A stretch of DNA of 64,000 nt, from contig NZ_CP064187.1 of assembly GCF_015353075.1 (NCBI RefSeq), positions 186,001 through 250,000 on the forward strand, written 5' to 3'. The stretch's first letter is position 1; each line of letters opens with the position of its first letter. The DNA comes from Rhizobium sp. 007 (GTDB lineage: Bacteria; Pseudomonadota; Alphaproteobacteria; Rhizobiales; Rhizobiaceae). The translations under genes and the position numbers were made by a program. Below the pieces are notes generated by a model. The model made no database searches. It saw only the letters and a program-made list of their open reading frames with translations, and was not told the DNA's origin. Shown here in pieces: positions 51,817-61,608 of the stretch.

Positions 51817-52887
51817 TCACTGCCCGGCCCGTGCCAGCCCGTGCGCCACGAGCCGGTCGATGACTTCGGCATAACTCACGCCGCTTGCCGCCATTGCCTT
51901 GGAATACATGCTGATATCGGTGAAGCCGGGGATGGTGTTGATCTCGTTGACGAGGAATTGCATGTCCGGTGTCAGGAAAAAGTCGACACGCGCCATGCTG
52001 TCGCAGCCGACGGCCCTGAAAGCCCTTGCGGCCATATCCCGCATGCCGGCCTCGACCTCCGGCGGCAATTCTGCCGGTATTTTCAGCGCTGCACCGTTCT
52101 CGTCGATATATTTCGCATTGTAGCTGTAGAAGCCATGGCTCTCCGCCGGCACGATCTCGCCCGGCCGTGAAACGAAGAGGTTGCCTGCCGTGTCCTCCAG
52201 CACGCTGAATTCGATCTCGCGCCCACGAACGAACTCCTCCGCAAGCAGCTTGCGGTCGTGCCGGAAGCCTTCCGCAAGCGCCCCGTCGAATTCCTGGCTG
52301 GCATGGACCTTCCTGACGCCGACCGATGAGCCCTGCCGCGCCGGCTTGATGAAGAGCGGCAGGCCGAGTTCATTTTCCAGCGCGGCGAAGGGAGGCTGTG
52401 CGCCCCCATGAATTGTCACGGAGCGCGCGATCGGCACCCCGGCCGCCTTCATGAGTTGCTTGGCGATGTCCTTGTCCAGCGCGGTCGCCGATCCGAGAAT
52501 GCCGCAGCCGGCAAGCGGCACGCGGGCAACCTCCGCAAGGCCCTGCACGGAGCCGTCCTCGCCATGCAGGCCGTGAAGGACCGGAAAGAGGATGTCGATC
52601 GTTGGCAGTGCGTAAGGCGATCCGCCAGCGGGAATTGCAAACATACGTCCGCGTCCGCCCGGCACGAGGCAGACCTCGGCTCCCTTTTCCGGTTTCGCAA
52701 GCGTGCCGTCCTCGAAGCTGCTCAACAGCCATTGTCCTTCGCGGGTGACGAACACCGGAATGGCGTCGTATTTTTGAGGCTCCAGCGCGCGCATCACATT
52801 CGTAGCCGAAAGCACGGAGACATCGTGCTCGGTCGAGCGTCCGCCGAAGAGCACGGCAATGCGCAGTCGGTTTGATGCAGCAATCAT
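51817..52887 (-). CDS. ddl: D-alanine--D-alanine ligase
   Basis: This 356-residue ATP-grasp ligase has FGGRSTEHDVSVLSA at the N-terminus, VLHGLHGEDGSVQGL, IKPARQGSSVGVRKV, EEFVRGREIEFSVL and DFFLTPDMQFLVNEINTIPG at the Mg-binding end. It makes the D-Ala-D-Ala dipeptide for peptidoglycan. The long form (over 340) fits the DdlA-type subfamily. Rhizobia usually also have a ddlB within the mur cluster, so this may be an additional copy. Confidence 0.9.
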   Translation of the reverse strand: MIAASNRLRIAVLFGGRSTEHDVSVLSATNVMRALEPQKYDAIPVFVTREGQWLLSSFEDGTLAKPEKGAEVCLVPGGRGRMFAIPAGGSPYALPTIDILFPVLHGLHGEDGSVQGLAEVARVPLAGCGILGSATALDKDIAKQLMKAAGVPIARSVTIHGGAQPPFAALENELGLPLFIKPARQGSSVGVRKVHASQEFDGALAEGFRHDRKLLAEEFVRGREIEFSVLEDTAGNLFVSRPGEIVPAESHGFYSYNAKYIDENGAALKIPAELPPEVEAGMRDMAARAFRAVGCDSMARVDFFLTPDMQFLVNEINTIPGFTDISMYSKAMAASGVSYAEVIDRLVAHGLARAGQ

Positions 52888-52922
52888 GTAAAATCTCCGG
52901 AATGACTTGGTGTTGAAAAGAC

Positions 52923-53543
52923 TTAGAAGCCGACGGCGATGCCGCGGTTGGCGAAGAAGCGGTCGAAGACGGCAAGCGGCAGCGTCACATGCGCCTGGCT
53001 TTCCGGATTGTGTCCTGAAGGATTGTGGAAGCGGATGGTCTCGGGCGAGGCCGCCGTCACCAGCACCAGGTGGCCGCCCTTCGATGGCGGCTCACGCTCT
53101 GGCCAGCGGATTGCGTGATGCACCGAGGCGATGAAAAACTGCCGCTTCGAAAGAAGTTCGGGAATGGCGGCCGTTTCGACATTCGTCACTGTCTCCGCGC
53201 CTAGCCCGAAACGTTCGGTGACGAACTTGACGAAAGGCGCATAGATCAGCCCCTTGATCGAGGCATCGGCCTCATTGACGACATAGCCGCCGTAGGCCGC
53301 GCAGCCGCGGGCAAGATCGAGCGTCGGATGGAATTCACCGCGCGCGGCTAGGATCATCTTCAGGCAGGCCATACCGCAGACATTGACGCCCCAGCGGGCA
53401 TATTCCTCGATCGTCTGCGCGCCGGAATGCCGCCACAGCGGATCGCGCATGAGCGCCGCAGAACCCTCCGCCGCGACCGGCAGCGTCATCTCGGGCGTTT
53501 CCCATTGGCTGAAATAGGGCACGTCGGCCCGCTGAATATTCAC
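52923..53543 (-). CDS. C39-like peptidase-fold protein
   Basis: This product of about 206 residues starts with GTG 53543 (VNIQRADVPYFSQWETPEMT) after a GGGGGA site. NVCGMACLKMILAARGEFHP has the Cys of papain-like C39 proteases, and GGHLVLVTAASPETIRFHNP has the His region with an Asn/Asp partner. The longer frame to 53750 runs into IS110 DNA and is not real. It lies 35 bases upstream of ddl in the same direction, so a peptidoglycan-linked role is plausible. Confidence 0.75.
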   Translation of the reverse strand: MNIQRADVPYFSQWETPEMTLPVAAEGSAALMRDPLWRHSGAQTIEEYARWGVNVCGMACLKMILAARGEFHPTLDLARGCAAYGGYVVNEADASIKGLIYAPFVKFVTERFGLGAETVTNVETAAIPELLSKRQFFIASVHHAIRWPEREPPSKGGHLVLVTAASPETIRFHNPSGHNPESQAHVTLPLAVFDRFFANRGIAVGF

Positions 53544-53590
53544 GAATCCCCCATCGGTGATCAAGTCACGCCGGGAAATTCCACAAGCAA

Positions 53591-53624
53591 AACGACCCTT
53601 TTGCGGCGGACGCAAAGGGTCGTT
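53591..53624 (-). terminator. Stem-loop with short T run, possible former podJ terminator
   Basis: AACGACCCTTTTGCG and CGCAAAGGGTCGTT form a 14-base stem (one bulge) with a GCGGA loop. On the minus strand it is followed by TTTTGCTTG. Upstream on that strand there is now only the IS110 element and then podJ, so the hairpin may once have ended podJ transcription. Confidence 0.5.
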
Positions 53625-53635
53625 CAAAATTGATG

Positions 53636-55017
53636 GTGGAACGGCCCGCTCCAACAGCATCGATGTGCTAGGGTGGCCGTTGTTCGAACGCCACAATAGG
53701 AGGAACCGTTCCACGAAGGATGTTAGCACCATCGGGCTCGATTTGGCCAAACACGTTTTCCAGGTTCACGGCGCAGACGGCGATGGCTCGCCAATCTTCA
53801 ACCGAAAACTACGTCGCGGCGACGTGCTGCGGCTCTTCGAAAGGCTGCCGCCCTGCCTGGTCGGGATGGAAGCATGCGGCAGCGCCATTATTGGGCGCGC
53901 GAGATCGGCAAGTTCGGTCATGAGGTGCGGCTTATCCCGCCGGCCTATGTGAAGCCCTTTGTCAAGCGCGGCAAGACGGATGCTGCCGACGCAGAGGTGA
54001 TCAGTGAGGCGGTGACCGGCAAGACCATGCGCTTCGTCCCGATCAAGACGGCCGAGCAGCAGGCTGCCGCGATGGTGCTGAAGACCCGCGCTCTTGTGGT
54101 GCGGCAGAGAACGCAGGCCATCAACGCCCTGCGCGCACATCTGGCCGAATTGGGCATCATCGCCGCTGCCCGCCTGACGAAGGTTGAGGCGTTGGTTGCG
54201 ATCGTACGAGACGAAACAGATGCTCGTCTACCCGCGGCGGCTCGCTTCGCATTAGTTGCGATGGCCGATCAGGTCGACGCCCTGAGCAGATCGACAGGCT
54301 CGAGCGCGCTATCATCACTGAGGCAAGACGCGACGAGGACATGCGCCGCCTGACCACGATTCCGGGCGTGGGCGCGATCACGGCGGCCACTATTAAGGCG
54401 CTGGTTCCCGATCCCGGTGGGTTCAAATCGGGCCGTCATTTTGCGGCCTGGCTGGGGACTGACCCCAAAGGCTCATTCGAGTGGCGGCAAGGAGCGGCTG
54501 GGACGAATATCGAAGATGGGCAATCGGGAGCTGCGCACTCTTCTGGTTCTAGGCGCGACATCCGCCCTGCGGATCGCTCGCAACGACCCCGGACGCGGCC
54601 GTGGTTGAGCGCGCTTCTCACCAGACGGCCCTCCAAGGTCGCAGCCGTCGCCCTCGCCAACAAGACGGCGCGGATCATTTGGGCGCTTCTGAAGAAGGGC
54701 GGGATATATCGGCGTGTTGAGCCGCTGATGATGACTGTGGCCGCCTGAAGACCGAGACCGTCAAGACGATCTGATCGGCGCATGCCGGCAGAGGCAAGGT
54801 GCACAAATAGACGATAAACAGATGGGACGAAATCCCGCAACGAGTGAGGCCGCTTAGCGCAATGCGTTCGAAGCGCGTAAAATTGATGAGCCCCTCGTGT
54901 CGCGGACTTCATCGAGGCCAGCGGTTATACGCCGCGTCCAAAGGCCGGACATATGACCGCACCGCTCCCAAAGTGTGAAATCGACTGAAAAAGCTCTTGC
55001 CATGCGGGCCGTTCCAC
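53636..55017 (+). mobile_element. Dead IS110/IS1111-group insertion sequence
   Basis: GTGGAACGGCCCGC at 53636-53649 and its reverse complement GCGGGCCGTTCCAC at 55004-55017 mark the ends, giving about 1.38 kb. Subterminal inverted repeats are typical of the IS1111 group of IS110. The single transposase gene inside has no start codon and several frameshifts, so the element cannot move by itself. Confidence 0.75.
53713..54748 (+). pseudogene. IS110-family transposase, start codon lost and four frameshifts
   Basis: The protein can be read as KDVSTIGLDLAKHVFQVHGA, then HYWAREIGKFGHEVRLIPPA and GKTDAADAEV, then RRLTTIPGVGAITAATIKAL, then LTPKAHSSGGKERLGRISKM, then LSALLTRRPSKVAAVALANK. The first codon is ACG where ATG is expected (53713). 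Frame slips occur near 53890 (one base lost), 54290 (four lost), 54452 (one gained) and 54588 (one lost). The DEDD catalytic region is broken. Confidence 0.8.
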
Positions 55018-55219
55018 ATATGCGGGGCAAATGCCACAAGATGAGCGGTTCTCGCTTACGTCCGTCCGGGAGAGCCCTGTTAACGTCCGGTTGCCTCAGC
55101 CGGATTTGTTCAGGCGAAAATCTGACGCGTATCAGCTCGCAATCGACGGCCCGTGAGCTGACGGAAGTAGAAGCAGTGCTCAATCCCAATCAGTTTCGAA
55201 CGCGTTCGTTGTCCTTCCC
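55018..55219. other. IS110 right flank to podJ stop, nothing recognised
   Basis: About 200 bases without a supported gene. A minus-strand frame spanning 54854-55189 crosses the element end and shows no family. Confidence 0.4.
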
Positions 55220-58200
55220 TCAAGCCTTGGTCGTGTTCTTGGCGTTGCGCTCCAGGAGCGCCTTTACCGTGTCGTCGTTGATCCTGCCGCTCGGCTCCTG
55301 GCCGACCGACTTCTGGAAGCTCTTGATCGCGGCGGTCGTCTTCGCGCCCATCTCGCCGTCCGGCGGGCCGGCGTCGAAGCCGTTGTTGTTGAGGATCGCC
55401 TGAATGTTGCGGATCGCCTTCTTCATATCGACGGTCGAGGTCTTCGTGCCGTTGCTCGCCCAGCCGTCCGGGATTTCGATGCCGTTGGCCTTGTTGTCGA
55501 GCGGCTGCGGCTTCCAGGCACTCGTTGCAGCCCGTGCCTTTTCAAGGTCGGCGGGCTTCATCGCCTTTGCCACTTCGTCGCGCTTGGCGCCGGCGTCTTT
55601 GTCGCCGCCCTGGGCAGCGATGGCGAACCACTTGTAGCTTTCGCCGAGGTCCTGCGCCACGCCGTTGCCGCGGGCGCAAAGGATCGCCAGGTTGAATTGG
55701 CTGTCGGTGATGCCGAGATCGGCGGCCTTGGTGAACCAGTTTGCCGCGGTCGTGTAGTCCTGCTCGCCGAGCGCGCCCGAGGCGTAGAGCACGGCCAGAT
55801 TGTGCATGGCGCTGGCATTGCCCTGATTGGCAGCCTGCTCGTAGAAGGCCTTGGCCTTGCCGATATCGCGTGCGACGCCGGTCCCCTTCTCGTACATGCT
55901 GCCGAGACGGTATTGCGCCGGAGCAAAGCCCTTGTTGGCGGCAAGCTGATACCAGTTTGCGGCCTGCGCCTGGTCGGCCGCCAGACCGTTGCGGCCTTCG
56001 GTATAGCGTGCGCCGATCTCGAAGAGCGCAAGCTGGTCGCCGTTGCGGGCGGCGTCTGCAAGCGCCTGCGGCTGAATGGTGTCGGGCACGGATATGGAAG
56101 GTGCCGCGGGCGAGGCATTCGTGGAAGCCGCAACATCCTTGGGCGAAAACGCTGCAGCATCCTGTGCCGGTGCGCCTGGCGTCAGCGTCGAGGCACCTTC
56201 GCCGTCAAGCGGTACGGCGTCGGTCAGGTGGCCGGGTGGTGCGGGCTGCATCGCTTCGGGCTCGGTCTGCGCCGTCCCTAAGGCGAGCGGTGCTGGGGCC
56301 TCGGGTTCTGCAGATTCCGTCGGAGTGACGGCTGCGGTTGCTTCCGCACTCTGTTCCGGCATGGCCGAACTATTGGCTGCAACGGGGTTCTGCGCGGCAT
56401 CCGAAAGCACCGAGACTTCGGCCGGAGGCGCCTGTTCGCCGCCGGTCAGCGTGCGGGCAAGGGGGAAGGCCATGATGGCGAGCAGCACGGCGCCTGCAGC
56501 AAGCAGAAGCGGACGGCGGAAGCGGCTGAAGGCGCTGGCGCCGCCGGCAGGCTTTGGCGCCTTGGTTTTCTTCTCCCCCTTGACCGGCTGGGCCTTTGGA
56601 TCGGCTTCCATGGCGGCGGCCTGGGCTGCGCGACGGGCGGCGGCGATATAGTCGGCGCGCTCGTTTTCCGTTGCCGGTTTCGGATTGTTGCGTGCCGCGA
56701 CCTGGCTGGCGCGTACCCGCTCCAGGATCTTCTTCACATCCGGTGCGCCCGAGCCCGGCTCCAGCGGCTCGTTCGATGCTTCCTCGCCAGGCATCAGGTC
56801 GACCGGATCGATCGACGGCGCGGGATCGATGACGGTCCGCTCGACAGCCTTCGCCTTCTCCGTCTTCTTGCCCGGAATCAGCCGCTTGCCGAGTGCTGCA
56901 AGCAGGCTGCCTTTTGCGGGCGTGGCAGCTCGAGCGGGATTGGTTGCGGCTTCGATCGCGCTCACGCTCGTATCGGCTGTGGGCGGAACATGCTCAGGCA
57001 CGACAGGCTCGCTGACGCTTTCCGCTGTGCGCAGGAGCGGCGAGGCACCCTTCTGGCCGAACACGGCCTGCGTCTCGCTTTCCTCGGCACCGGCGGGGAC
57101 CAGCGCGTAAGGATCGATCTCGAAATCGGCATTTGCGGCGGGCATTCGTGCGGCCGGCCGGCTGCGGGTTTCCATGTCGTCCAGCCGGTCGGCGATCTGC
57201 ACCAGCGTCTCGTGCAGCGCCTGGAACGTCTTGTGCGTGCGTTCATCGCTGCTGCGGCTGAGCTCTTCGAGATGCCGCAGATCTTCGGCGAGTGCATTTA
57301 GCGCCGACATATCGGCGGCTGGGACTGCGCCGACCTGAAGACCGCCGTTGCGGGAATAGGCTTCGACGACGGCTTCGGCCGCCTGGCGGGCCGCCTCGAT
57401 GATGTATTCGTCGCTGGTCGCCATATAGTCTTCGATCGCGCCCATGCGGCGGTCGAGCTCGACGGGAATGCCGTCACCGCCGGCGCGCGGCGTGTTCATC
57501 AGCGCTGAAAGACCGGCAATCTGGTCTTCGAGGTTCTTCAGGGCTCTCGAATCCGTCGGGGGCGCCGCCGTGCTTTCCTCGAGGCGTGCCGCGATGTCGC
57601 TGAGGCGCCCCTCGATGCGGCGGAATGCACCGTCATCGGTAGCCGCGCCAGGGCCAGGCTGCACGTCCATCTGGTCGATGCGGCGCGCAAGATAGTCCAG
57701 CCGTTCCGCCAGCGCGTCGTTGACTGCGCCGCTTTCCAGTGCGTCGATCTTGCGGGAGATGTCGGCGAGCGTGCCGTTGAGATCTGCCTGCGGAACCGTC
57801 TTCTGGGCACGCTCGAGCATGAAGGAAAGCTGCTCGAGCCGCTCGTCGAGGCGTGCCGTCGCTTTGGTATTGGCGAGTTCCTCCACGCGCCGCGTCAGCA
57901 TTTCCAGCCGGTCGGCAAGGCCCTCGGCGGGCAGGGCGTGGCTTTCCGCACTGCGGCCCACCATATCGATCTGCTCGGCCAGCGCATTCAGCCGGCCTTC
58001 GAGGCGATGCATCAGCGCCGGGTCGCCGCTTGCCGCGCTGCGCCCGCTCGCCGCGATCGCACGGCTGATCTCGTCAAGGCGCATATCCATCGCGGCAAAC
58101 TGCTCGGCCATGGCGCGGTCATGCGGCTGGATCATGCTGCCGAATTGCTCCATCGCGGTCGCGATCGCAATCAGCTTGTCTTCCAGTGCGCGCACTGCCG

Positions 58201-58987
58201 GGCTTTCGCCCATGCCGCCGATATGGCGCTTGATATCGTCGAGCCGATAGGCGAGCGACACCAGCTCTTCCTGCAGGCCTGCTGTGTCCAGCGCATGCAG
58301 CTGGTTTTCGAAGCCGTCCCAGCGGCGTTCCATGTGGCGGATGGAATCCTCGCGGGCAAGCCCGTCCATCAGTGAGCGCAGTTCTTCGAATTCGTTTCGC
58401 AGGCCCGCAGTCTCCGGGCCAGCCGAACGGCTGGAGAGCTGGTTGATGCTCTGGGCGAGCCGGCCCATGTCTTCGCGGATGTCGTCGGCGAAATGCCGGT
58501 CCTGCGCGCTCGTCTTGATCTCGCGCAGTTCCGTGCGCAGCGCATCCATCTCGCGCGCTACACCGTCCGAAATGTCGCGCTTCAGGTCCTGGCGCAGGTT
58601 GACGAGCGCCTGGGCAATCTCGGTCATCGTGTCGGGCGAGGCGCCATAAGCAGGTGCGGCCTGCGGTGCCGGCATACGCGGGGCCGATGCCGGTTCGCGG
58701 TAAGCTGCACGTTCGGCGGCTGCGCGTTCACGACCGGCATCGAGCGTGCGCTGGCGCTCGCGGATTTCTGCGAGCGGATCAGGCCGGGCTTCCGGCCTTA
58801 TATAAGCCGGTTCGTAAGCTCTCCCGTAGCTTTCGCGCTCCGCTGCGGCCGGCTGCTGCCTCGGCTCGCGGCTTCCCTTGCCCATCAGCCCTTCGATGCG
58901 TGCCTCAAGCCCCTCGATCGTGCGGTTTAGCGCATCGAGCGATGCCCTGTCGGAATGCCGGGGAATATTGGATCGCGATCCGTTCAT
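55220..58987 (-). CDS. podJ: PodJ-type polarity protein (coiled coil, TM span, Sel1 repeats, peptidoglycan-binding domain)
   Basis: The 1255-residue protein has a long cytoplasmic part with many coiled-coil segments (about 1-640) and a Pro/Ala-rich linker. One membrane span lies near 825-845 (PLLLAAGAVLLAIMAFPLA), and the exported part has at least four Sel1/TPR-like repeats (about 975-1140; NGLAADQAQAANWYQLAANK, GTGVARDIGKAKAFYEQAAN). A peptidoglycan-binding_1 domain ends it (about 1185-1254; DGEMGAKTTAAIKSFQKSVG). Length and layout match PodJ of Agrobacterium and Sinorhizobium, which marks the old pole and links growth and division. Confidence 0.88.
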   Translation of the reverse strand: MNGSRSNIPRHSDRASLDALNRTIEGLEARIEGLMGKGSREPRQQPAAAERESYGRAYEPAYIRPEARPDPLAEIRERQRTLDAGRERAAAERAAYREPASAPRMPAPQAAPAYGASPDTMTEIAQALVNLRQDLKRDISDGVAREMDALRTELREIKTSAQDRHFADDIREDMGRLAQSINQLSSRSAGPETAGLRNEFEELRSLMDGLAREDSIRHMERRWDGFENQLHALDTAGLQEELVSLAYRLDDIKRHIGGMGESPAVRALEDKLIAIATAMEQFGSMIQPHDRAMAEQFAAMDMRLDEISRAIAASGRSAASGDPALMHRLEGRLNALAEQIDMVGRSAESHALPAEGLADRLEMLTRRVEELANTKATARLDERLEQLSFMLERAQKTVPQADLNGTLADISRKIDALESGAVNDALAERLDYLARRIDQMDVQPGPGAATDDGAFRRIEGRLSDIAARLEESTAAPPTDSRALKNLEDQIAGLSALMNTPRAGGDGIPVELDRRMGAIEDYMATSDEYIIEAARQAAEAVVEAYSRNGGLQVGAVPAADMSALNALAEDLRHLEELSRSSDERTHKTFQALHETLVQIADRLDDMETRSRPAARMPAANADFEIDPYALVPAGAEESETQAVFGQKGASPLLRTAESVSEPVVPEHVPPTADTSVSAIEAATNPARAATPAKGSLLAALGKRLIPGKKTEKAKAVERTVIDPAPSIDPVDLMPGEEASNEPLEPGSGAPDVKKILERVRASQVAARNNPKPATENERADYIAAARRAAQAAAMEADPKAQPVKGEKKTKAPKPAGGASAFSRFRRPLLLAAGAVLLAIMAFPLARTLTGGEQAPPAEVSVLSDAAQNPVAANSSAMPEQSAEATAAVTPTESAEPEAPAPLALGTAQTEPEAMQPAPPGHLTDAVPLDGEGASTLTPGAPAQDAAAFSPKDVAASTNASPAAPSISVPDTIQPQALADAARNGDQLALFEIGARYTEGRNGLAADQAQAANWYQLAANKGFAPAQYRLGSMYEKGTGVARDIGKAKAFYEQAANQGNASAMHNLAVLYASGALGEQDYTTAANWFTKAADLGITDSQFNLAILCARGNGVAQDLGESYKWFAIAAQGGDKDAGAKRDEVAKAMKPADLEKARAATSAWKPQPLDNKANGIEIPDGWASNGTKTSTVDMKKAIRNIQAILNNNGFDAGPPDGEMGAKTTAAIKSFQKSVGQEPSGRINDDTVKALLERNAKNTTKA

Positions 58988-59241
58988 CTTCCTGCTCGCT
59001 TCGTCTGCTCGGGACCCTCGTCAGGGCCAGGCCATTGGCTTGAGAGACCGTTCACCGGAGAGCAGTTTATTAGACTTTTCTCAACTTGAACGGCGTAGCG
59101 GCACTCCAAGTAAACGCGAGACTTGAAAAAGGAATGCGGATCACCACTGCTCACCCCGCACCTTTCACGAAACGTGGTAAACAAGCCGTTAATGTCCGTG
59201 AAAATTTTTTAATGTTTCGGTAAATCGGCACACATTTTGAG

Positions 59242-59700
59242 CTAGATGCGCCGCTCCTTGATGGTGTTCATCACAAAGCTGGTCTCGATCGTATCGACGC
59301 ATTTCAACCGCGCGATCTTCTCCTTGATGAAGCGCTCGTATTGATCCAGCCCCGCGCTCATCACCTTCAGGACGTAGTCGCGCGAACCGGTGACGAGATG
59401 GCACTCGAGCACTTCGTCCCAGCTGCGCACGGCAGTCTCGAACATCTGGATCTCGTCCTCGTGCTGGCGGCTGAGCCGTACGGAGGCGATTGCCGTCATC
59501 GTAAAGCCTTCCGCGGTCGGATCGACGAGCGCCGTGTAGCCCTTTATGACGCCCGTCTCCTCCAGCCGCCGCAGCCGGCGAAGGCATGCGGAAGCTGAAA
59601 GCCCCACGCGCTCGGCAAGCTCGTTGTTGGTGATCCGCGCATCGGCCGTCAGTTCCTTCAGGATTCGCCGGTCCGTCTCATCGGCAATTTTCTGCGCCAT
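59242..59700 (-). CDS. Lrp/AsnC-family regulator
   Basis: This 152-residue protein has an AsnC-type HTH (ADARITNNELAERVGLSASA, CLRRLRRLEETGVI) and a RAM ligand domain (FVMNTIKE). It is divergent from the PLP enzyme gene, with a gap of about 130 bases, and probably controls it in response to an amino acid. The longer frame to 59189 runs in another register. Confidence 0.92.
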   Translation of the reverse strand: MAQKIADETDRRILKELTADARITNNELAERVGLSASACLRRLRRLEETGVIKGYTALVDPTAEGFTMTAIASVRLSRQHEDEIQMFETAVRSWDEVLECHLVTGSRDYVLKVMSAGLDQYERFIKEKIARLKCVDTIETSFVMNTIKERRI

Positions 59701-59827
59701 ATTTCAGATTGCTCCGCAGGAAGTTGCTTCCAAAGACATCCTCCTGCGCCAAATAGCAAGAACGTGCCTCCGCATTTGATATAATTTGCTGTTTCAGTTC
59801 CAATCCATCGGCCTGAGGAGACCGTCA

Positions 59828-61111
59828 ATGACCGCGCCGCACCCTTCGAGAACCCATATCGGCAATCACGCGCTGCATCCGGAAACGCTAATGCTGAACT
59901 ACGGGTACGATCCGGAACTTTCCGAAGGCGCGGTCAAGCCGCCGGTCTTCCTGACCTCGACCTTCGTCTTCAACACCGCCGAGGATGGCCGCGATTTCTT
60001 CGATTATGTGTCGGGCCGCCGCGAACCGCCGGCAGGCAAGGGTGCCGGCCTCGTCTATTCGCGCTTCAACCACCCGAACAGCGAGATCGTCGAAGACAGG
60101 CTCGCCGTCTATGAGCGGACGGAAAGCGGCGCGCTCTTCTCCTCCGGCATGGCGGCGATCGCAACCACGCTGCTTGCCTTCGTCCGGCCGGGCGATGCGA
60201 TCCTTCATTCGCAGCCGCTCTATGGCGGCACCGAGACGCTGCTGGCGAAGACCTTCCTCAATCTTAGCGTTTCCGCCGTCGGCTTCGCCGATGGCGTCAG
60301 CGAGGCTTCGGTAAAAGCGGCTGCAGAAGAAGCTATGTCGAAAGGCCGGGTCTCGGTCATCCTCGTCGAAACGCCCGCCAATCCGACGAACAGCCTCGTC
60401 GATGTCGCCATGATCCGCCGCATCGCCGATGCGATCGGAAAAACGCAGGACCACACGCCGATCGTCGTCTGCGACAACACGCTGCTCGGCCCGGTCTTCC
60501 AGCGCCCGATCGAACATGGCGCGGATATCTCGCTCTATTCGCTGACCAAATATGTCGGCGGCCATTCGGATCTCATCGCCGGCGCCGTCCTCGGCCCCAA
60601 AGCGGTGATCAAACAGGTGAAGGCACTTCGCGGCTCGATCGGCACGCAGCTCGATCCGCATTCCTGCTGGATGCTCGGGCGCTCGCTGGAAACGCTGCAG
60701 ATCCGTATGGAGCGGGCCAACAGCAATGCGCGCGCCGTTGCCGATTTCCTCCGCGATCACCCGAAGGTCGAGAACATCCACTATCTGCCCTACCATGATC
60801 CGGAATCGCCGGTCGGCCGGACCTTTGCCACGCAGTGCACAGGCGCCGGCTCCACCTTCTCTTTCGATATCAAGGGCGGCCAGCCGGCCTCCTTCAAGTT
60901 CCTGAACGCGCTGAAGATCTTCAAGCTTGCCGTCAGCCTCGGCGGCACGGAATCGCTCGCCAGCCATCCGGCTGCGATGACCCATTCCGGCGTTCCGGCA
61001 GATGTGCGCCAGCGCATCGGCGTTCTGGAATCGACCATACGGCTGTCGATCGGCATCGAGCATCCCGACGATCTGATCGCCGATCTGGCGCTCGCTCTGG
61101 ACGAAGCGTAA
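59828..61111 (+). CDS. Cystathionine gamma-synthase / methionine gamma-lyase family PLP enzyme
   Basis: This 427-residue enzyme of the Cys/Met metabolism family has [47 protein letters not shown] and the PLP Lys in [26 protein letters not shown] lies just before ATG 59828, and TATAAT is at 59780. The [13 protein letters not shown] form with an Lrp partner fits methionine gamma-lyase-like or cystathionine gamma-lyase-like enzymes, but the reaction cannot be assigned from motifs alone. Confidence 0.87.
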   Translation: MTAPHPSRTHIGNHALHPETLMLNYGYDPELSEGAVKPPVFLTSTFVFNTAEDGRDFFDYVSGRREPPAGKGAGLVYSRFNHPNSEIVEDRLAVYERTESGALFSSGMAAIATTLLAFVRPGDAILHSQPLYGGTETLLAKTFLNLSVSAVGFADGVSEASVKAAAEEAMSKGRVSVILVETPANPTNSLVDVAMIRRIADAIGKTQDHTPIVVCDNTLLGPVFQRPIEHGADISLYSLTKYVGGHSDLIAGAVLGPKAVIKQVKALRGSIGTQLDPHSCWMLGRSLETLQIRMERANSNARAVADFLRDHPKVENIHYLPYHDPESPVGRTFATQCTGAGSTFSFDIKGGQPASFKFLNALKIFKLAVSLGGTESLASHPAAMTHSGVPADVRQRIGVLESTIRLSIGIEHPDDLIADLALALDEA

Positions 61112-61116
61112 GGGCA

Positions 61117-61133
61117 GGCGGCCTCAGGCCGCC
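61117..61133. terminator. GC-rich hairpin at the convergent gene end
   Basis: GGCGGCCT and AGGCCGCC pair perfectly around one base at the junction of two convergent genes, overlapping the end of the gene at 61124. No T run follows on either strand, so it may end transcription only weakly. Confidence 0.4.
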
Positions 61134-61495
61134 GCCGTCTCCCGCACATCATCGAGCAGAAAATGCGCGACGATGTAATTCGTCCTGTAGCGCCTGCCGC
61201 TATCGGAGGTATTCTCGATACTGCCGCCGTCAGCCGGGTGCCAGGCATGGTAATGCGGATTGGTGGTGATCAGCGTGATCGCCTTGCCGGCGAATTTTCC
61301 GCCGAGCCGGTAGCGGGCTTCCGCCAATGGCCAGATGCGCTCGTAATCCTCCATCGGAATGCGGACTTTCAGAGCCTGCCTGCTGATCGCCTCGCTCCGC
61401 GATCCGTCCTCGTGGACGACCGCCGGCAGCGTCAGCGTCACTTCCTCTGCGCCGTCCAGGATGGAATTGAACTCCTCAGGCCACATCCGTCTCAT
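61124..61495 (-). CDS. Hypothetical protein (123 aa)
   Basis: I do not recognise a named family. The product has an N-terminal MRRMWPEEFNSILDGAEEVT, LALKVRIPMEDYERIWPLAE (with one substitution) and TTNPHYHAWHPADGGSIENT, with several aromatic residues and no signal or span. Codon use looks normal. A regular ribosome site (GGGAGGAGCG) precedes the ATG, so it is probably expressed. Confidence 0.65.
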   Translation of the reverse strand: MRRMWPEEFNSILDGAEEVTLTLPAVVHEDGSRSEAISRQALKVRIPMEDYERIWPLAEARYRLGGKFAGKAITLITTNPHYHAWHPADGGSIENTSDSGRRYRTNYIVAHFLLDDVRETAAA

Positions 61496-61573
61496 GAAAT
61501 CGCTCCTCCCAGGGCTCTCTTCGGTTAGCCAGCGAAATGTAGCGTGTTCACCCGCAGAAGCAAACGCTGCTTT

Positions 61574-61608
61574 CAGTCAGCGATTGCCAGTCAGCGATTG
61601 CCAGTCAG
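61574..61608. repeat. 14-bp tandem repeat, 2.5 copies
   Basis: CAGTCAGCGATTGC is repeated twice with a further half copy. It overlaps the stop codon of the MocR gene at 61605, so it may have arisen by slippage. Confidence 0.7.

Noticed and set aside
54854..55189. 111-codon minus-strand frame across the IS110 right end
   Set aside because: It crosses the element boundary, so its continuity is accidental.
59701..59827. SAM-II or other methionine riboswitch before the PLP enzyme
   Set aside because: The gap is only about 125 bases and shows none of the pseudoknot features I would expect. Lrp control is a simpler explanation.
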